A DNA stretch of 64,000 bases from contig JAMZAV010000318.1 of NCBI GenBank assembly GCA_024449915.1, positions 1 to 64,000 of the forward strand, written 5' to 3'. The DNA is from Sweltsa coloradensis. Its lineage: Eukaryota; Arthropoda; Insecta; Plecoptera; Chloroperlidae. The number at the start of each line of letters is the position of its first letter. Within the stretch, counting starts at the first letter, position 1. Shown one piece after another: positions 37,801 to 47,952 of the stretch. The position numbers were made by a program, and so were the translations under genes. The notes below the pieces were generated by a model. The model was not told where the DNA came from, ran no database searches, and was given only the letters and a program-made list of their open reading frames with translations.

Positions 37801-39084
37801 TGTACAGGAATAGATTCTTCTGGCATGACAGAGAAACAATGTGGGAAATAGTAGGAGATTGTGTCACTTGATCTGGCAGAATCATTCAGCTTGAGATTTG
37901 CAACCAAGACTACCCACAATCACTTCTCGTCTGCATCTTCCTCTTGCTCTCTTAACTAGCGTCTAGGTCTCCTTTTATCTCTCCCTTGGCTTTTTTCTTT
38001 TAAACATTCTCTTGGGCAAAGTCTCTTGAACTCTTCATTAATTTTAATTTCATTCTTTGTTTTTGTTGTTTTTGTTTGCCATAGTATGATGTAAGCTCAC
38101 CCCATACTTGAGCAAGCCGCAATTCTACTTTGAGCCCAAATTGGAATTGTCGTATTTACTCCCATAAGATGAACCCCTCTGTTTTTCAAAATCTAAATGT
38201 TACCGGTATAAAAAAATAAATTTTGCTTGTAGATTTATTCAGTATAAGTTTCATGGTTATCACTTTTGTTCATACTAATTAGCAGAGGAAATAGGAAATG
38301 TTACATGTATGTAGTATGTAAAACATGCTTATGCTTTAAAACAGGGGTAAATTAAGTAAACATTTTCAGTTTATAACATAGTAAATTCTCTGGAATCAAA
38401 GCCGAAACAAATACATAGTCCTAGGGATGTCACGTCTCACGTGCAAGACAGATTGTAAGGTGAAGCTGTAACATTGCCGTCCTAGCAACGAGGCACATAA
38501 TAAATTTAAAGTTGTTCTGAATCGGCCTTGTTGATTCTGACGTTGATCCGCGGGTGTTCCCAGTTCGCACTGTCCATACCACTGATAGCTATATTTCATA
38601 TTAAAAAATATTGATCTTTGGTTGGTTATTATCGCTCACTCGTCGATTGTGTCGGGGCCTACAGCTTGGTCGCTTTGGTTTACTGTCCTCCACTGACTGA
38701 CTGACTGAGTGGGTAGACTCTAAATACGGATTTATGTATTTATTTATTTAACTTAGTAATGAAGAACGTGATATTCGAGCTAATCCTAGAATTTTTCAAT
38801 ATCGTGACCTTTTTTCTAGTTCATTATCGTTATTTATCCCATGGTTATTTAATTTTCAACTGCATCTGATTCTATTCCTTAGGCCCTGAGGCATCCTTGG
38901 GAGCATCCATGTTTGGAGGGGGTCCTGATTTGGCCCCGGACACAGATCCGATAGAATTAACGGCAGCTGACATGAGCCTAAGCACCCTCTACTTGCACGA
39001 GTTGCATCATAGACAAGTAAGTTGCCTTGACATTGTAGTTGTGTAAGTTTTCAATGGAAAGTTTCCCAGAGATTAGAGATCCAT

Positions 39085-39147
<63 letters not shown>

Positions 39148-39859
39148 GCTATGTAATGTATTAGTAGTTCTAGTTTATTTATTTTATTAGTACAAAATGA
39201 AAGTTTTCCACACACTTGCTCCTTTTTTCACCTCTTCATTATATTCAATAATTCAGACTTTTATTATACTCAAGCCATGTAGTAGACAGACCTACCTGTT
39301 ATTAATAATTAAATTGCATTAATTAATTTGAATTTTTTGTTTTTAGTACAATTTGGATTAAAAATGGTAAAAACAAACCTATGATAGGTGATAGGCAACT
39401 CAGAACTTGCTCAGTTCCGTAAATTGTCTTAATCATCTAAAACATTAGAGGGCCCCTACTTACTTTTTTCAAATCTTTGGTCATAACTCATAAGCTCATA
39501 ACTCATACTCATAGTAATGGTACGGTACCTACTACCACTACCAGTTCATATACTAATGAACAAGCTGCTATTGCGATAGGTTGGTAGCCAGAGGAACATA
39601 ACCTGACAGCTCCTGTACTTTATCGTTAGTTTTTCTGGTATGATATATTAGGTAGAGGCCTGAAGTTCAATGTGTGTGTGTGTGTTAGATCCGTCGCCGA
39701 GGGTATCAAGAGTCGAGCTTGAGCCGGTCTCTATGGCAACGGCCGCACCACGACATGCCCAACATTCGAGAGCACGGAGACGAAGCGGCGGATTCAACGA
39801 GACAGGCGGAGAGAACTCCGTTGCTAGATCCGAGTATCCGACCGCCCAGACCTTCCTAG
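21312..39859 (+). CDS. Atg9: Autophagy-related protein 9, complete, thirteen coding exons
   Basis: Atg9 is the only multispanning membrane protein of the core autophagy machinery: a trimeric lipid scramblase that cycles on Golgi/endosome vesicles and seeds phagophores with Atg2. Exons: 21312-21429, 24591-24768, 25330-25546, 26153-26405, 29203-29387, 30261-30439, 30977-31262, 32712-32922, 33939-34204, 37134-37251, 37615-37755, 38883-39016, 39689-39859. Every junction is GT/AG and in phase; the sum is 2457 nt, 818 residues plus TAG, close to the usual animal length. Family signatures include FWGPWAPFENNW, YLRHFNELDHELNARLNR, DEDVITVEHVLTT, LFQYKAV, LLEELLSPVVTP and VGVGDVCSFAQMDVR. Hydrophobic segments lie near 75-98, 128-150, 288-315, 378-397 and 403-425. 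Possible signals are YQPL at 9-12 (YxxPhi type), sequon N104-T-T and ERTPLL at 803-808 (ExxxLL type). The C-terminal third (about 545-818) is low-complexity, as expected. Introns are full of transposons but no exon is interrupted. Confidence 0.96.
21742..21963. mobile_element. hAT-type MITE with 8-bp target duplication (Atg9 intron 1)
   Basis: Termini GGTACTGTTTCGGTTAAG and the inverted ACCGAAACAGTGCC enclose 222 bp. CTAAATAA stands on both sides (21734-21741 and 21964-21971). The interior has two to three tandem copies of AACCTTTAACGTCGCTATTT. Confidence 0.88.
22666..23663. mobile_element. hAT-type MITE split by a nested HINE (Atg9 intron 1)
   Basis: Termini GGTACTCTTTCGGATGG and CCATCCGAAAGAGTACC are exact complements. 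GGACTAAC flanks both ends (22658-22665 and 23664-23671). It shares the AACCTTTAACGTCGCTATTT core with 21742-21963. A HINE copy occupies 22781-23542. Confidence 0.9.
22781..23542 (+). mobile_element. Helentron-like element (HINE) nested in a hAT MITE
   Basis: Full copy beginning TTGGATGAGCGTAGCGAGC; the 3' end reads CTTAAGCGTTTTTCCTAT, so the terminal CTAG has become CTAT. Central units are as in the other copies. Confidence 0.8.
23780..24270 (-). pseudogene. Non-LTR retrotransposon fragment, C-terminal part of reverse-transcriptase ORF
   Basis: On the minus strand the open segment 24262-24059 contains SCREAFKNLQIMTMPSLHI followed by LEIL. This is a signature found just after the reverse-transcriptase domain in Jockey/CR1-type ORF2 proteins of invertebrates. 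The following 250 bases look like the frame-shifted remainder with several stops. It lies in Atg9 intron 1. Confidence 0.5.
26452..26895. mobile_element. hAT-type MITE (Atg9 intron 4)
   Basis: Termini TAGGGATGACAT and ATGTCATCCCTA are flanked by ATTCTCAG on both sides (26444-26451 and 26896-26903). AATCGATT words recur near both ends. 444 bp, no coding capacity. Confidence 0.9.
27354..28344. mobile_element. hAT-type non-autonomous element (Atg9 intron 4)
   Basis: Termini TAGGGTTGCCGTTCGATA and TATCGAACGGCAACCCTA are flanked by ATAAATAG at 27346-27353 and 28345-28352. Subterminal ATCGAT-rich repeats continue for about 80 bp. No transposase frame remains in its 991 bp. Confidence 0.92.
28610..29056 (+). 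pseudogene. Non-LTR retrotransposon reverse-transcriptase fragment (Atg9 intron 4)
   Basis: Across shifted frames the plus strand encodes TFFVPILT, then RNEDIRDQVGVRN, WFGHVKRMERARLPRRMM and GRRPRGRLW. These are the familiar C-terminal motifs of non-LTR ORF2 proteins. Stops and frame changes show decay. Confidence 0.7.
31377..32534. mobile_element. hAT-type non-autonomous element (Atg9 intron 7)
   Basis: Termini TAGGGCTGTGCGAATA and TATTCGCACAGCCCTA are flanked by CTGTTTTT at 31369-31376 and 32535-32542. Subterminal regions are rich in TCGAATATCGAAT. The centre (31700-32045) is dense in AGGCCTAGGCC words. 1158 bp; no transposase recognised. Confidence 0.92.
33286..33580. repeat. Two tRNA-derived repeats head to head, forming a long palindrome (Atg9 intron 8)
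   Basis: 33286-33427 and 33442-33578 are near-perfect inverted copies with a loop of about 14 bases. Each arm holds a tRNA-like core: A box TGGTCTAGTGGTTAAGACGC, loop word CTGGAAT, B box GGTTCGATTCCC. Each core is itself bracketed by CAATTCAGAAATTAA-type and complementary words. The cores point outward from the centre. Confidence 0.88.
34503..37011. mobile_element. 2.5-kb hAT-like transposon with decayed coding region (Atg9 intron 9)
   Basis: Left terminus TAGGGTATCCCAAAA and right terminus TTTTTGGGACACCCTA are inverted repeats. ACTTTCAT flanks both sides (34495-34502 and 37012-37019), an 8-bp duplication as in hAT elements. A subterminal pair (GAGGTCCCCCAGGGGCTCCC and GCCCTTGGGGGACCTC) is also inverted. 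The plus-strand interior has a broken protein-coding region, listed separately. Confidence 0.85.
35290..36570 (+). pseudogene. Decayed transposase-like gene inside the hAT-like element
   Basis: Open pieces on the plus strand lie in shifting frames. They include a piece at about 35790-36020 (WDGKLLPDV, LVERLQVLVS), a piece with CFDTTASNT near 36040, then GACTLLENEIGTDLLWLACR with HH at 36080-36160, and RDDYLDFLNN-like sequence near 36365. The order FDTTxSNT, GACTLLE, LLWLACRHH is one I know from uncharacterised proteins common in invertebrate genomes (from memory, not searched). At least one frameshift near 36060 and several stops make it non-functional. FDTT may carry a catalytic aspartate; that is inference. 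Confidence 0.6.
37211..37396 (+). repeat. 93-bp tandem duplication covering the end and splice donor of Atg9 exon 10
   Basis: 37211-37303 and 37304-37396 differ at about four positions. Each copy has the last 41 bases of exon 10, the donor CTG/GTAAGC, and about 50 bases of intron. The first donor (37252) keeps the Atg9 frame. Using the second (37345) would add GKHVPL and then a TAA stop. Confidence 0.92.
38470..38685 (-). repeat. Dispersed repeat, inverted partner of 17100-17316
   Basis: Contains CCGTCCTAGCAACGAGGCAC, CGGGTGTTCCCAGTTCGCAC and GCTCACTCGTCGATTGTGTC. It lies in Atg9 intron 11. Confidence 0.8.
39083..39147. repeat. (ACT)n microsatellite in Atg9 intron 12
   Basis: About 21 uninterrupted copies of a three-base unit, starting about 67 bases after the donor of exon 12. 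Confidence 0.95.
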
Positions 39860-40689
39860 CACCTCGGCGTTGTTATTATGTTCATAACAAACTATTAATT
39901 GTAAGTTACCGTTACTCTAGATGTTATTCAAAGACTGTTCTTTCTTCTTGATATGCACAAAATTTATAATGTTCTATGAAGACCACAACCCAACTCTGTA
40001 TGTAATACATACATTTGGTGTAACAACTCAATGAAAATACACGCTCTCATTTCAGAAGAAAATGAAATGTGTCGTATATCGTGTATCCAGTTACCAGAGA
40101 AAAGTGATTTTACTACCTAATTTATGTTCAGAATGTTTTAGATTTTAAACCAGAGGCCTAATCTGATGACAATGATTAAAGTTTTAACAAGCAACATTGG
40201 TCAGGTAAGGAAGGTGACCAGGTGTGTTGGTATATTTCATATTGTACTGTTATTATTTCTCCTTAGATAGAAAGAATTTGAAAACTCCCTTTGTAATCAA
40301 AAATACATGTACCAAAATGTTGTTTATGTTGTAGTTAGTTAACTGTATCTTGCAATGAATCTGTTGTAAGAATGCTTTCATTTGTGCTACAATTTTTTTT
40401 ACTGTTTTGGTACAACTGTATAGTACTAGTTGAAAGTCATTACAACAAAGTCAGGTAGGCCTATTGAATTATTACTGTTGTTCTGTTAAGGATTAGTTTG
40501 TTATTTTTATGGAGGTTTTATCAAGTATTAAGCAGCTTGAGGAACCACAAGATCAGTTTCACATTTTGTTTATTATTATTTATTATATTGTTATATTGGT
40601 TCTATTGGTTGTTCTTATTGATTTGTTAGAATGCACAGTGGTCAGTGGGCAAGACTAGAGAGACATTACAAAACATGGAGAAATGTTAG

Positions 40690-40935
40690 GTACACATAGA
40701 TTAGTTGGATGACAGGATGGGAAGGACACGGTTCAGCTTGAGATGGTTTGGACGTATTGTCGAAAGAGAGGATGCGCAATAGAATTTATGAAAGAAAGAT
40801 TGAGAAAGGAAGAAGAAGATGGAAGGAGACAGGGAGGTGGGAGGATGTGGAGGAGATACAATAAAGTGGGACGATAGAAAGAAGTGAAAAAAATTGGTTG
40901 CAAAACCCAAGCTGAACCTTCCAGAAGCGGGAAAT
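40690..40935 (+). pseudogene. Non-LTR retrotransposon fragment
   Basis: The plus strand encodes LRWFGRIVERED and then, after a stop, RIYERKIEKGRRRWKE. This resembles the C-terminal WFGHV...GRRRxRW region of ORF2 proteins. Short and broken. Confidence 0.5.
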
Positions 40936-40969
40936 GACAATGGATGATGACGATATTGAATAATTAAAC

Positions 40970-41110
40970 GAGGGAGCGGAGCGACCGAGTGTCTCCATTC
41001 AACTCGAACGGCTCTCATTCTGTGATTCTGTCTGTCTGTCTGTCTGTACGTCAAAAATCAGCCGAACCGCTGAACAGATTTCGCTGAAATTTTAAACAGA
41101 CATCCGGTAC
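40970..41110 (+). repeat. Fragment of a dispersed repeat with GTCTGTCTGTCTGT and a degenerate leader
   Basis: ACGAGGGAGCGGAGCGACCG leads to CTGTCTGTCTGTCTGT and then AGCCGAACCGCTGAACAGAT. This layout is analogous to the 5' part of the HINE family (GAGCGAAGCGA, then a T-rich stretch, then GCTAAACCGATACTCC) but is a different sequence. No 3' end was found. Confidence 0.4.
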
Positions 41111-41237
41111 GAGTATACTGAGAACTGTTAACAAAATCAGCTAGATCCATTGCGATTTAAGTCTACAATAAATAAAAATGTGATTTTTTAAATCATCGAT
41201 AGCATTTGTGTAGTAGCAGCTAGCGGGACAAAATCTG

Positions 41238-41313
41238 CGTGGCTGAAATGGCACAGTGGTAAGCATTAAGCCTACCGCATGGAGGGTTGGGGTTCGATGC
41301 CCGTTAGTTCGAA
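41238..41313 (+). repeat. tRNA-like sequence
   Basis: ATGGCACAGTGGTAAGCATT is A-box-like and GGGGTTCGATGCCCG B-box-like. The rest of the cloverleaf is poor. Confidence 0.45.
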
Positions 41314-41466
41314 CTTTTTTATATTTTTACATCCACATATTATTTTTGAGGGGTGTTAAATGGGAAATAAAAATTAGGTGATTTTGTTTCATCTTGGAAA
41401 TTTGTTAATGTTTTACGCTAATACGTTTTGAACACGATTCGCATTTAAAATGTTCAATTTAAATAA

Positions 41467-41651
41467 CTAGGGAAACGCCAAAGTCGTTGTTAAACGAGTG
41501 AGTGAGCCATGTGTTGAGTACTCGGTATCATTCCCCATGGGCCATACTAGGCTAGATCCAGTCTTAGGTATAGGGGAGGAAAGGGGAGGTTCCCGGGTAC
41601 TCAACACTTGGCTCACTCACTCGTTTGACAACGACTTTGGCGTTTCCCTAG
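41467..41651. mobile_element. 185-bp inverted-repeat MITE, relative of 10501-11121
   Basis: CTAGGGAAACGCCAAAGTCG and the exact complement at the right end. The arms are about 60 bp and include GAGTGAGTGAGCCA and GTGTTGAGTAC. The interior words match the 10501-11121 element. Confidence 0.85.
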
Positions 41652-42481
41652 TGATAAATTACATTTGTTGTAATGACTTTCGACTGAAAACGATGTTTAA
41701 AAATCAAAACCGTTGGACCACAAGTAGTTTGTTCTTGTTGGTTTTATCTCGGTGTGAGATTGAGTGTTGTTGCTTTACCTTCTGATATATTATCACTTGA
41801 AATCCTTGTGATTATTTTCCTCCAGTACTAAATCAATTAACATACTTAATTAAGCATAGTCGAGTGATTGAGACAGTTTGAGTTTTAGAGGTGCTATTCA
41901 AATACTCTCGATGTAGCCTGGGTAAAGTACCGTACTGTATTGTAGCGTTGTAGCAAAAAACTTTTTACTTTGTAAATATTAAATATAATAATAATACCCC
42001 TAAGAAGTGAATTTAGAATATATGCAATATAATGGCTGCTTTACATGTATAATGATAACGTGATATGGTTTACTCCGGAATGCGCGACTATGTATATAGT
42101 TTGTAATTTTATTTTTTTACAGGCATTGCTTTTTCTATGTATGTATTACCTAGTATACCTTTGTGTGTTATTTTAGACTGTTATGTTATATATACTAAAA
42201 CTGCAGTACTGTATAGATATTATGTGGTAGTAGTTAAAATTGCAGGAGTAATGTACTGTCTAGTCATTTAATGTGAATAAACCTAATTTACTTCTCTGAA
42301 CTACCCTAACATTTTCCCACAAAGACTTACCGTACTACCTGAGATATGTATAAGTACCCTAAGTTTCTATACCTGCATGGATATTTTATTTTTATCATTG
42401 ATCCATTGCTAATTTTATCCAAGTTATCAAAATGTAGATTTGAAATACAGTATTACATATACTGTATTATGATACTATGTA

Positions 42482-43266
42482 CTAGGAAGCTTCGCAAACG
42501 CTTTTTCAGGCGCGTTGTTGGATGAGCGTATGTTTTTTTAAACGAAAAAAAAAAACTAAAAAGTGTTAAATTGCAATTTTTATCATAAATTATTTTTCGG
42601 TTACACTCAAATTTTACACAAATATATTATAAATTCATAAAAAATATCATTATAATCGGATAAAGCATGTAGATGTTACAAGTCGAAGAATTTTTTTTTT
42701 AAACAAAAAAGCGTAAAATTGCAATTTTCATGAGAAATTATTTTTCGATCGCGCTCAAATTTCACACCAATATATTAATTTATAAAATTAAGGTGCTGTG
42801 AAAAAATCATTACAATCGAATAAAGCATGTAGGTATTATAAGTCGAAGAATGTTTTAAAAATTTTAAAAAATCGTAAAATTGCGATTTTCATAAGAAATA
42901 TTTTTTCGATTGCGCTCAAATTTCACACGAATATATTAATTCATAAAATTAAGGTTTTGTGAAAAAATCATAACAATCGGATATAAAGCATGTAGGTGTT
43001 ACTTATAAGTCGAAGAAATTTTTTTTAAATAAAAAAAAAATCGTAAATTCGCGATTTTAATGATAAATAATTTTTCGATTGCACTAAAAAACGTGGCAGT
43101 TCTAAGTTCAGAGATTTCGAAGGCCTCCATAAAATTTCATCGCAATTGGAGTATCGGTCTAGCCGGAATCGTGCAGACAAACACACAAAAATACAAAAAA
43201 AAAAAAAAACATTCCGGATTTTTTTCTCCAGTGTAGTGAAATGGAATCTTCGCTACGCTCATCCAA
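42482..43266 (-). mobile_element. Helentron-like element (HINE), second 3'-end subtype
   Basis: On the minus strand it starts TTGGATGAGCGTAGCGAAG and ends AAAGCGTTTGCGAAGCTTCCTAG. Central units of about 160 bp (for instance 42711 to 42871) occur about four times. Confidence 0.8.
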
Positions 43267-43392
43267 CTACTACGCATTGTTTGAACTTTGAAGGCATTGT
43301 ATTACAAAAAATGAGTAGTTATACTAAGTAGGTCCCACATAGAAATAAATAGTACATGAAATTGATTGGGAAACGGAAAAGATTCCTACTTA

Positions 43393-44172
43393 CTAGGAAG
43401 CTTCGCAAACGCTTTTTCAGGCGCGTTGTTGGATGAGCGTATGTTTTTTAAACGAAAAAAGTGTAAAATTGCGATTTTCATGAGAAATTATTTTTCGATT
43501 GCGCTCAAATTTTACACAAATATATAAATTCATAAAATTGTGGGTCTGTGAAAATATCATTACAATCGGATAAAGCATGTAGATGTTATAAGTCGAAGAA
43601 TTTTTTTTTTAACGAAAAAAGCGTAAAATTGCGATTTTCATAAGAAATTATTTTTCATTGCGCTCAAATTTCACATCAATATATTAATTTATAAAATTAA
43701 GGTTCTGTGAAAAAAACATTACTATCGGATAAAGAATGTTCTTATTATAAGTCGAAGAATGTTTTAAAAATTTTAATAAATCGTAAAATTGCGATTTTCA
43801 TAAGAAATAATTTTTCGATTGCGCTCAAATTTCACACGAATATATTAATTCATAAAATTAAGGTTTTGTGAAAAAAAATCATAACAATCGGATAAAGCAT
43901 GTAGGTGTAATAAGTCGAAGAACTTTTTTAAAAATAAAAAAAAATCGTAAAATTGCGATTATAATGGGAAATAATTTTTCGATTGCGCTCAAAAACGTGG
44001 TAGTTCTAAGTTCAGAGATTTCAAAGGTCTCCATAAAATTTCATCGCAATTGGAGTTTCAGTTTAGCCGGAATCGTGTGGACAAACACACAAAAAAGAAA
44101 AAAAAAACATTCCGGATTTTTTTTCCAGTGTAGTGAAATGGAATCTTCGCTTTGCTCGCTACGCTCATCCAA
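43393..44172 (-). mobile_element. Helentron-like element (HINE), neighbouring copy in the same orientation
   Basis: Same ends and 3' subtype as 42482-43266, from which it is separated by 126 bp. The two are diverged by indels in the central units, so this is not a very recent duplication. Confidence 0.8.
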
Positions 44173-44296
44173 TAAGAAAGCAAAAAGCACAATAAAATAC
44201 AAAAGTACATTATTTAATTTTATGTACTTATTTATCATATAGTCCGGATCTAAGGTGAAGGGAATTTAATTTACAAAAACCTTTATCAATTCAAAC

Positions 44297-44727
44297 TAGT
44301 GATGACATCGGGTATTCGGAAACGGGTTCCACACCGGTTTCATTTTTTCAATTTCTACTGTACAACAGTGAACTTCATGGGCATGTTTTCCCGCACAAAT
44401 GGTAATTCTTTACACTGTTCTTTGTGCGATCTATTTCCACGGAACCCGTGATGCCGTAACCGGCTATCTATCCTTTTTCGCCAGTTGATTATCAAGCACT
44501 TAACTGGCCTTGACGCACGAGGCTGCTACATGACATTGACTGTCACAGTCATACATAACAAAGCGCAGGCGCCGAAGCCAGCTCACTCCTGGCCGTACAG
44601 TCGCTTCCAAAAAAACAGTAAACACGCACGTAAGACTGATACATTGAACAAAAATTGACCTTTAAAAACCGGTTCTGAACACGTAGGACCGGTTTGAACT
44701 TTTTGGACCCGATTGTCATCATCACTA
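44297..44727. mobile_element. hAT-type MITE
   Basis: Termini TAGTGATGACATCGGG and CCCGATTGTCATCATCACTA (right end complementary with a small insertion). ATTCAAAC is at 44289-44296 and 44728-44735. The interior carries AACCGGTT words. 59007-59409 is a relative. Confidence 0.88.
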
Positions 44728-44814
44728 ATTCAAACACGTTTAATTCAATGTTTGTTAAATACAATATTGGTTAGAGTCTGAAGAAGCTTAGGGTATGGAG
44801 AGCTGAAATTGAAA

Positions 44815-44950
44815 TGAAATTGAGAATTAAACCCTCGCTCATACCTGCGTAAGGTAATGACATTATAAATCCTGTTTAGATGGTCAGTTCAAAGGCAGCA
44901 GAATCTTTGCAGTACTATTCCAATCTATTCAGATCTACAATGCACCAACA
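44815..44950 (+). repeat. Composite tRNA-derived repeat, tail part only
   Basis: Contains CCCTCGCTCATACCTGCG and GGTCAGTTCAAAGGCAGCAG as in the 6390-6768 repeat. No tRNA-like core of that family follows; a degenerate tRNA-like start (CGTCTCGGTAGCTTAGGGG) is at 44970. Confidence 0.65.
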
Positions 44951-45070
44951 ATACACATGTTATGAAGTTAACCGTCTCGGTAGCTTAGGGGTAAAGCACT
45001 TGACCGGCAATCGATACGTCGATGAGATGGAATTTTTAATTCATTAATTGATTTACATAAAACTATTATT

Positions 45071-45610
45071 GTGTGTTTGTTAACACGATTCCGGCAAAAC
45101 CGATACTCCAATTGCGATGAAATTTTATGGAGGCCTTTGAAAACTCTGAACTTTGAACTGCCACGTTTTTAGCGCAATCGAAAAATTATTTCTCATTAAA
45201 ATCGCAATTGTACGATTTTTTTTTTATTTTTAAAAAAATTCTTCGACTTCACCTACATGCTATATCCGATTAGAATTATTTTTGCACAGAACCTTCATTT
45301 TATGAATTAAAATATTCGTGTGACATTTGAGCATAATCGAAAAATTATTTCTCATGAAAATCGCAATTTTATGTGTTTTTTCGATTTTTAAAATTTCTTC
45401 CACTTGCAACAACCATATTAGCCTATGCTTTATCCAATTGTAATGATTTTTTCACAGCACCTTAATTTTATGAATTAATATATTCGTATGAAATTGGAGC
45501 GTAATCGAAAAATTATTTCTGATGGAAATCACAATTTTACGCTTTTTCCGTTTAAAAAAATTACGCTCATCCAACAACGCGTCTGAAAAAGCGTTTGCGA
45601 AGCTTCCTAG
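45071..45610 (+). mobile_element. Helentron-like element (HINE), 5'-truncated copy
   Basis: Begins inside the family consensus at GTGTTTGTTAACACGATTCC and ends AAAGCGTTTGCGAAGCTTCCTAG (second 3' subtype). The usual 5' end is absent. Confidence 0.75.
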
Positions 45611-46133
45611 TTATTATATGGAAATCGAATGTAGGATTATGAAGCAATGAGGTGTTTCGAGTGGACAGGTTCTGGGGCGCCCAAGGTGAACGTTTTTGTA
45701 CCTTACATTTTTTGGGGAAGGGCTTAAAAGAAAGTTATAAAATTATGTTTTTTTTTCAATTCCGGATATTCCAGTACCATAGGTCTATCCTATGTTCCAT
45801 CCAGTTCTATAGGACATATTTTCATGTTAAAAAAGAGGACATGTCCTTGATTTTCTGGACGCATGTGGTTTAACCCTTGGCTTAATACCGTATTCAATTT
45901 ACAAAATATTCTAATTCTATTTTATTTAATTTCCAACTGGGCTTTAGGGTCCTTTTGGAACTTGACAACTCTATACTGTATTCAAAAATTAAAATTCTTG
46001 GAGAACGTGATTGTATAATTTGTAAGTTTATTATTATTTTTGACAGTCACAGTTATGAATTATGATCAATATAATATACTATATATATGTATATAGTATT
46101 AGCTTTGAGTATATAATATATACTCAAAGGTAT

Positions 46134-46238
46134 TAGTACTTTAGACAGAAATTAAAAAAGTGATTACACCGGGGATCGAACCCGGGACCTTGGCTTTCCG
46201 GGCCATGCTCTTACCAACTGAGCTATGCAGCCACCAAT
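46134..46238 (-). repeat. tRNA-like core with one arm of the ACTTTAGACAGAAATTAAA repeat
   Basis: Minus-strand core 46232-46162 (71 nt). The acceptor stem GGCTGCA/TGTAATC pairs apart from one position, the D arm GCTC/GAGC is perfect, the T arm CCGGG/CCCGG is perfect, and the anticodon loop CCGGAAA has C at position 33. Only the arm on the left side is present. Confidence 0.7.
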
Positions 46239-46379
46239 TTAATTCTTAACTCTTGGTCCGTTTATACATTGTTAATAACGTGTGTAGAACAGATTGCACT
46301 GCCTATTAGACTACATACCAAATTAACTGGAGAAATACAAACCATCTCTGTAACCCTAGAGTTGGGATATTTGATGTTT

Positions 46380-46608
46380 AACCTTGGTTTTATAGTAGGC
46401 GACTATGATGCTGATATGTTAGTACTCTAGACAGAAATTAAAAAAGTGACTGAAAAAAGTGAAAAAAAGGCTGCATAGCTCAGTTGGTAAGAGCATGGCC
46501 AGGAAACCTAAGGTCCCGGGTTCGATCCCCGGTGTAGTCACTTTTTTTAATTTCTGTCTAAAGTACTAACATATCAGCGTCATTGTCGCCTATTATACAA
46601 CCAAGGTT
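46380..46608 (+). repeat. Foldback element with a tRNA-like sequence as its core
   Basis: Arms 46380-46451 and 46535-46608 (about 72 bp) are near-complementary and include GACAGAAATTAAAAAAGTGA. The tRNA-like core is 46469-46539. Its 7-bp acceptor stem pairs throughout (with G-T pairs), and the D and T arms are perfect. The anticodon arm is weak. Confidence 0.85.
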
Positions 46609-46789
46609 AAACATACTTTTTTATTATATATATATTTCATTTCTTCAAATTTTTAATTTTTTTTCAGGTTTTTGCGGACATATGTGAACATATTGTTTTT
46701 AATGGGTCTTTTTGCCGCGAATAATTTATTAAAGGAGGACGCACTAACACCCTTTCTTCCCCCCTCCCATCCTGACGTTTCGGGAAAGT

Positions 46790-47345
46790 CACATCTCCCG
46801 ACTAACCAAATCGAGAAATAAACCCTCGCTCATACCTGCGTAAGGTAATGACACTATAAATAATACTTTTTGTCATTTCAAGGATACAATATTCGTTCAG
46901 TATGTAACTGTTCATCCACTCAGATCTGTAAGCAACTACAATCAGAGGTTAAATATTACGTGTCTGTTATGGCTAGGCCCTATCGGAATGTGTAGACTCG
47001 GTTGAACGCAATCGTGATGGATTTTTAGCTTCTATGTACTTGTCTTCAACTCCACCTACCGGGAAAGTCTTCCCGACTAACCAAATCGAGAAATAAACCC
47101 TCGCTCATACCTGCGAAAGGTAATGACGCTATAAATAATATTTGTTTGGTCAGTTCAAAGGCAAAGATATTCGTTGCAGTGTGTACTGTTCCATTCACTC
47201 AGATCTATAATGCAATGCAACTACAATTCAGAAGTTAAATAGGCCTAGTTACCGTCTAGTTGGCTAAGGCGCCTACCTGGAATGTGGGAGACTCGGGTTC
47301 AAACCCCTATCGGGATGGATTTATTAACTTCTGTATTGTATTAAA
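46790..47345 (+). repeat. Two copies of the composite tRNA-derived repeat; the second has a complete core
   Basis: Tails at 46790-46950 and 47045-47225 share AACCAAATCGAGAAATAAA and CGCTCATACCTGCG. The tRNA-like core at 47249-47317 has GGGTTCAAACCCC and is bracketed by TACAATTCAGAAGTTAA (47222-47238) and TTAACTTCTGTATTGTA (47324-47340). A partial third tail follows to about 47415. Confidence 0.75.
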
Positions 47346-47952
47346 TATTAAATAATATTTGGTTGGTCAGTTCTAAGGCAGCAGATTCTTTGCAGTAATG
47401 TTCCACCATTCAGTTGTATTTTGCTCTATACATAACAATCCAGAATACAGTGTATGAAAATCAATCCAGAAAAAAAAATCCAAATGACCGCAAACACTGC
47501 AAACAATATGTGTATGTGGTTGTTTCTGCTCTCAGCAGCTACACTTGGTAACAATTCATTCCACATTAAGATTGAATTGTAATTTTTCTTCATATTTGAG
47601 GTTCACATTTTATTTGTAAATAATAGTGCTGATTCAGCGAAGCAATCAGGGAGACGCGAGTCATGCGACTGCTGCGTTTGGCACTCCGTCTAATCAGGTG
47701 GTGAGTTTGCCATGACAGCAGCATCCATGATTTATTTGTCTTCCTTTGTAAATCAGTTTTTTACACTGTTGAGATGGATTTTTTTAATTTATGGATTGAT
47801 TTACATAAAATCAATTAGGTACTCGATTAATGAAATTGAGAAATGAATATACACCTAATAGACTTTAAATAAATAATCAAAATAAATTTGCCACCAAACT
47901 GGACAGAGTAAAAATGCAGCAGTCACGTCACCCCAAACGTGAAGATTCCTTG

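Noticed and set aside
46162..46232. Functional tRNA gene
   Set aside because: Good arms, but an abnormal anticodon loop (no U33), several related copies and flanking repeat arms point to a repeat.
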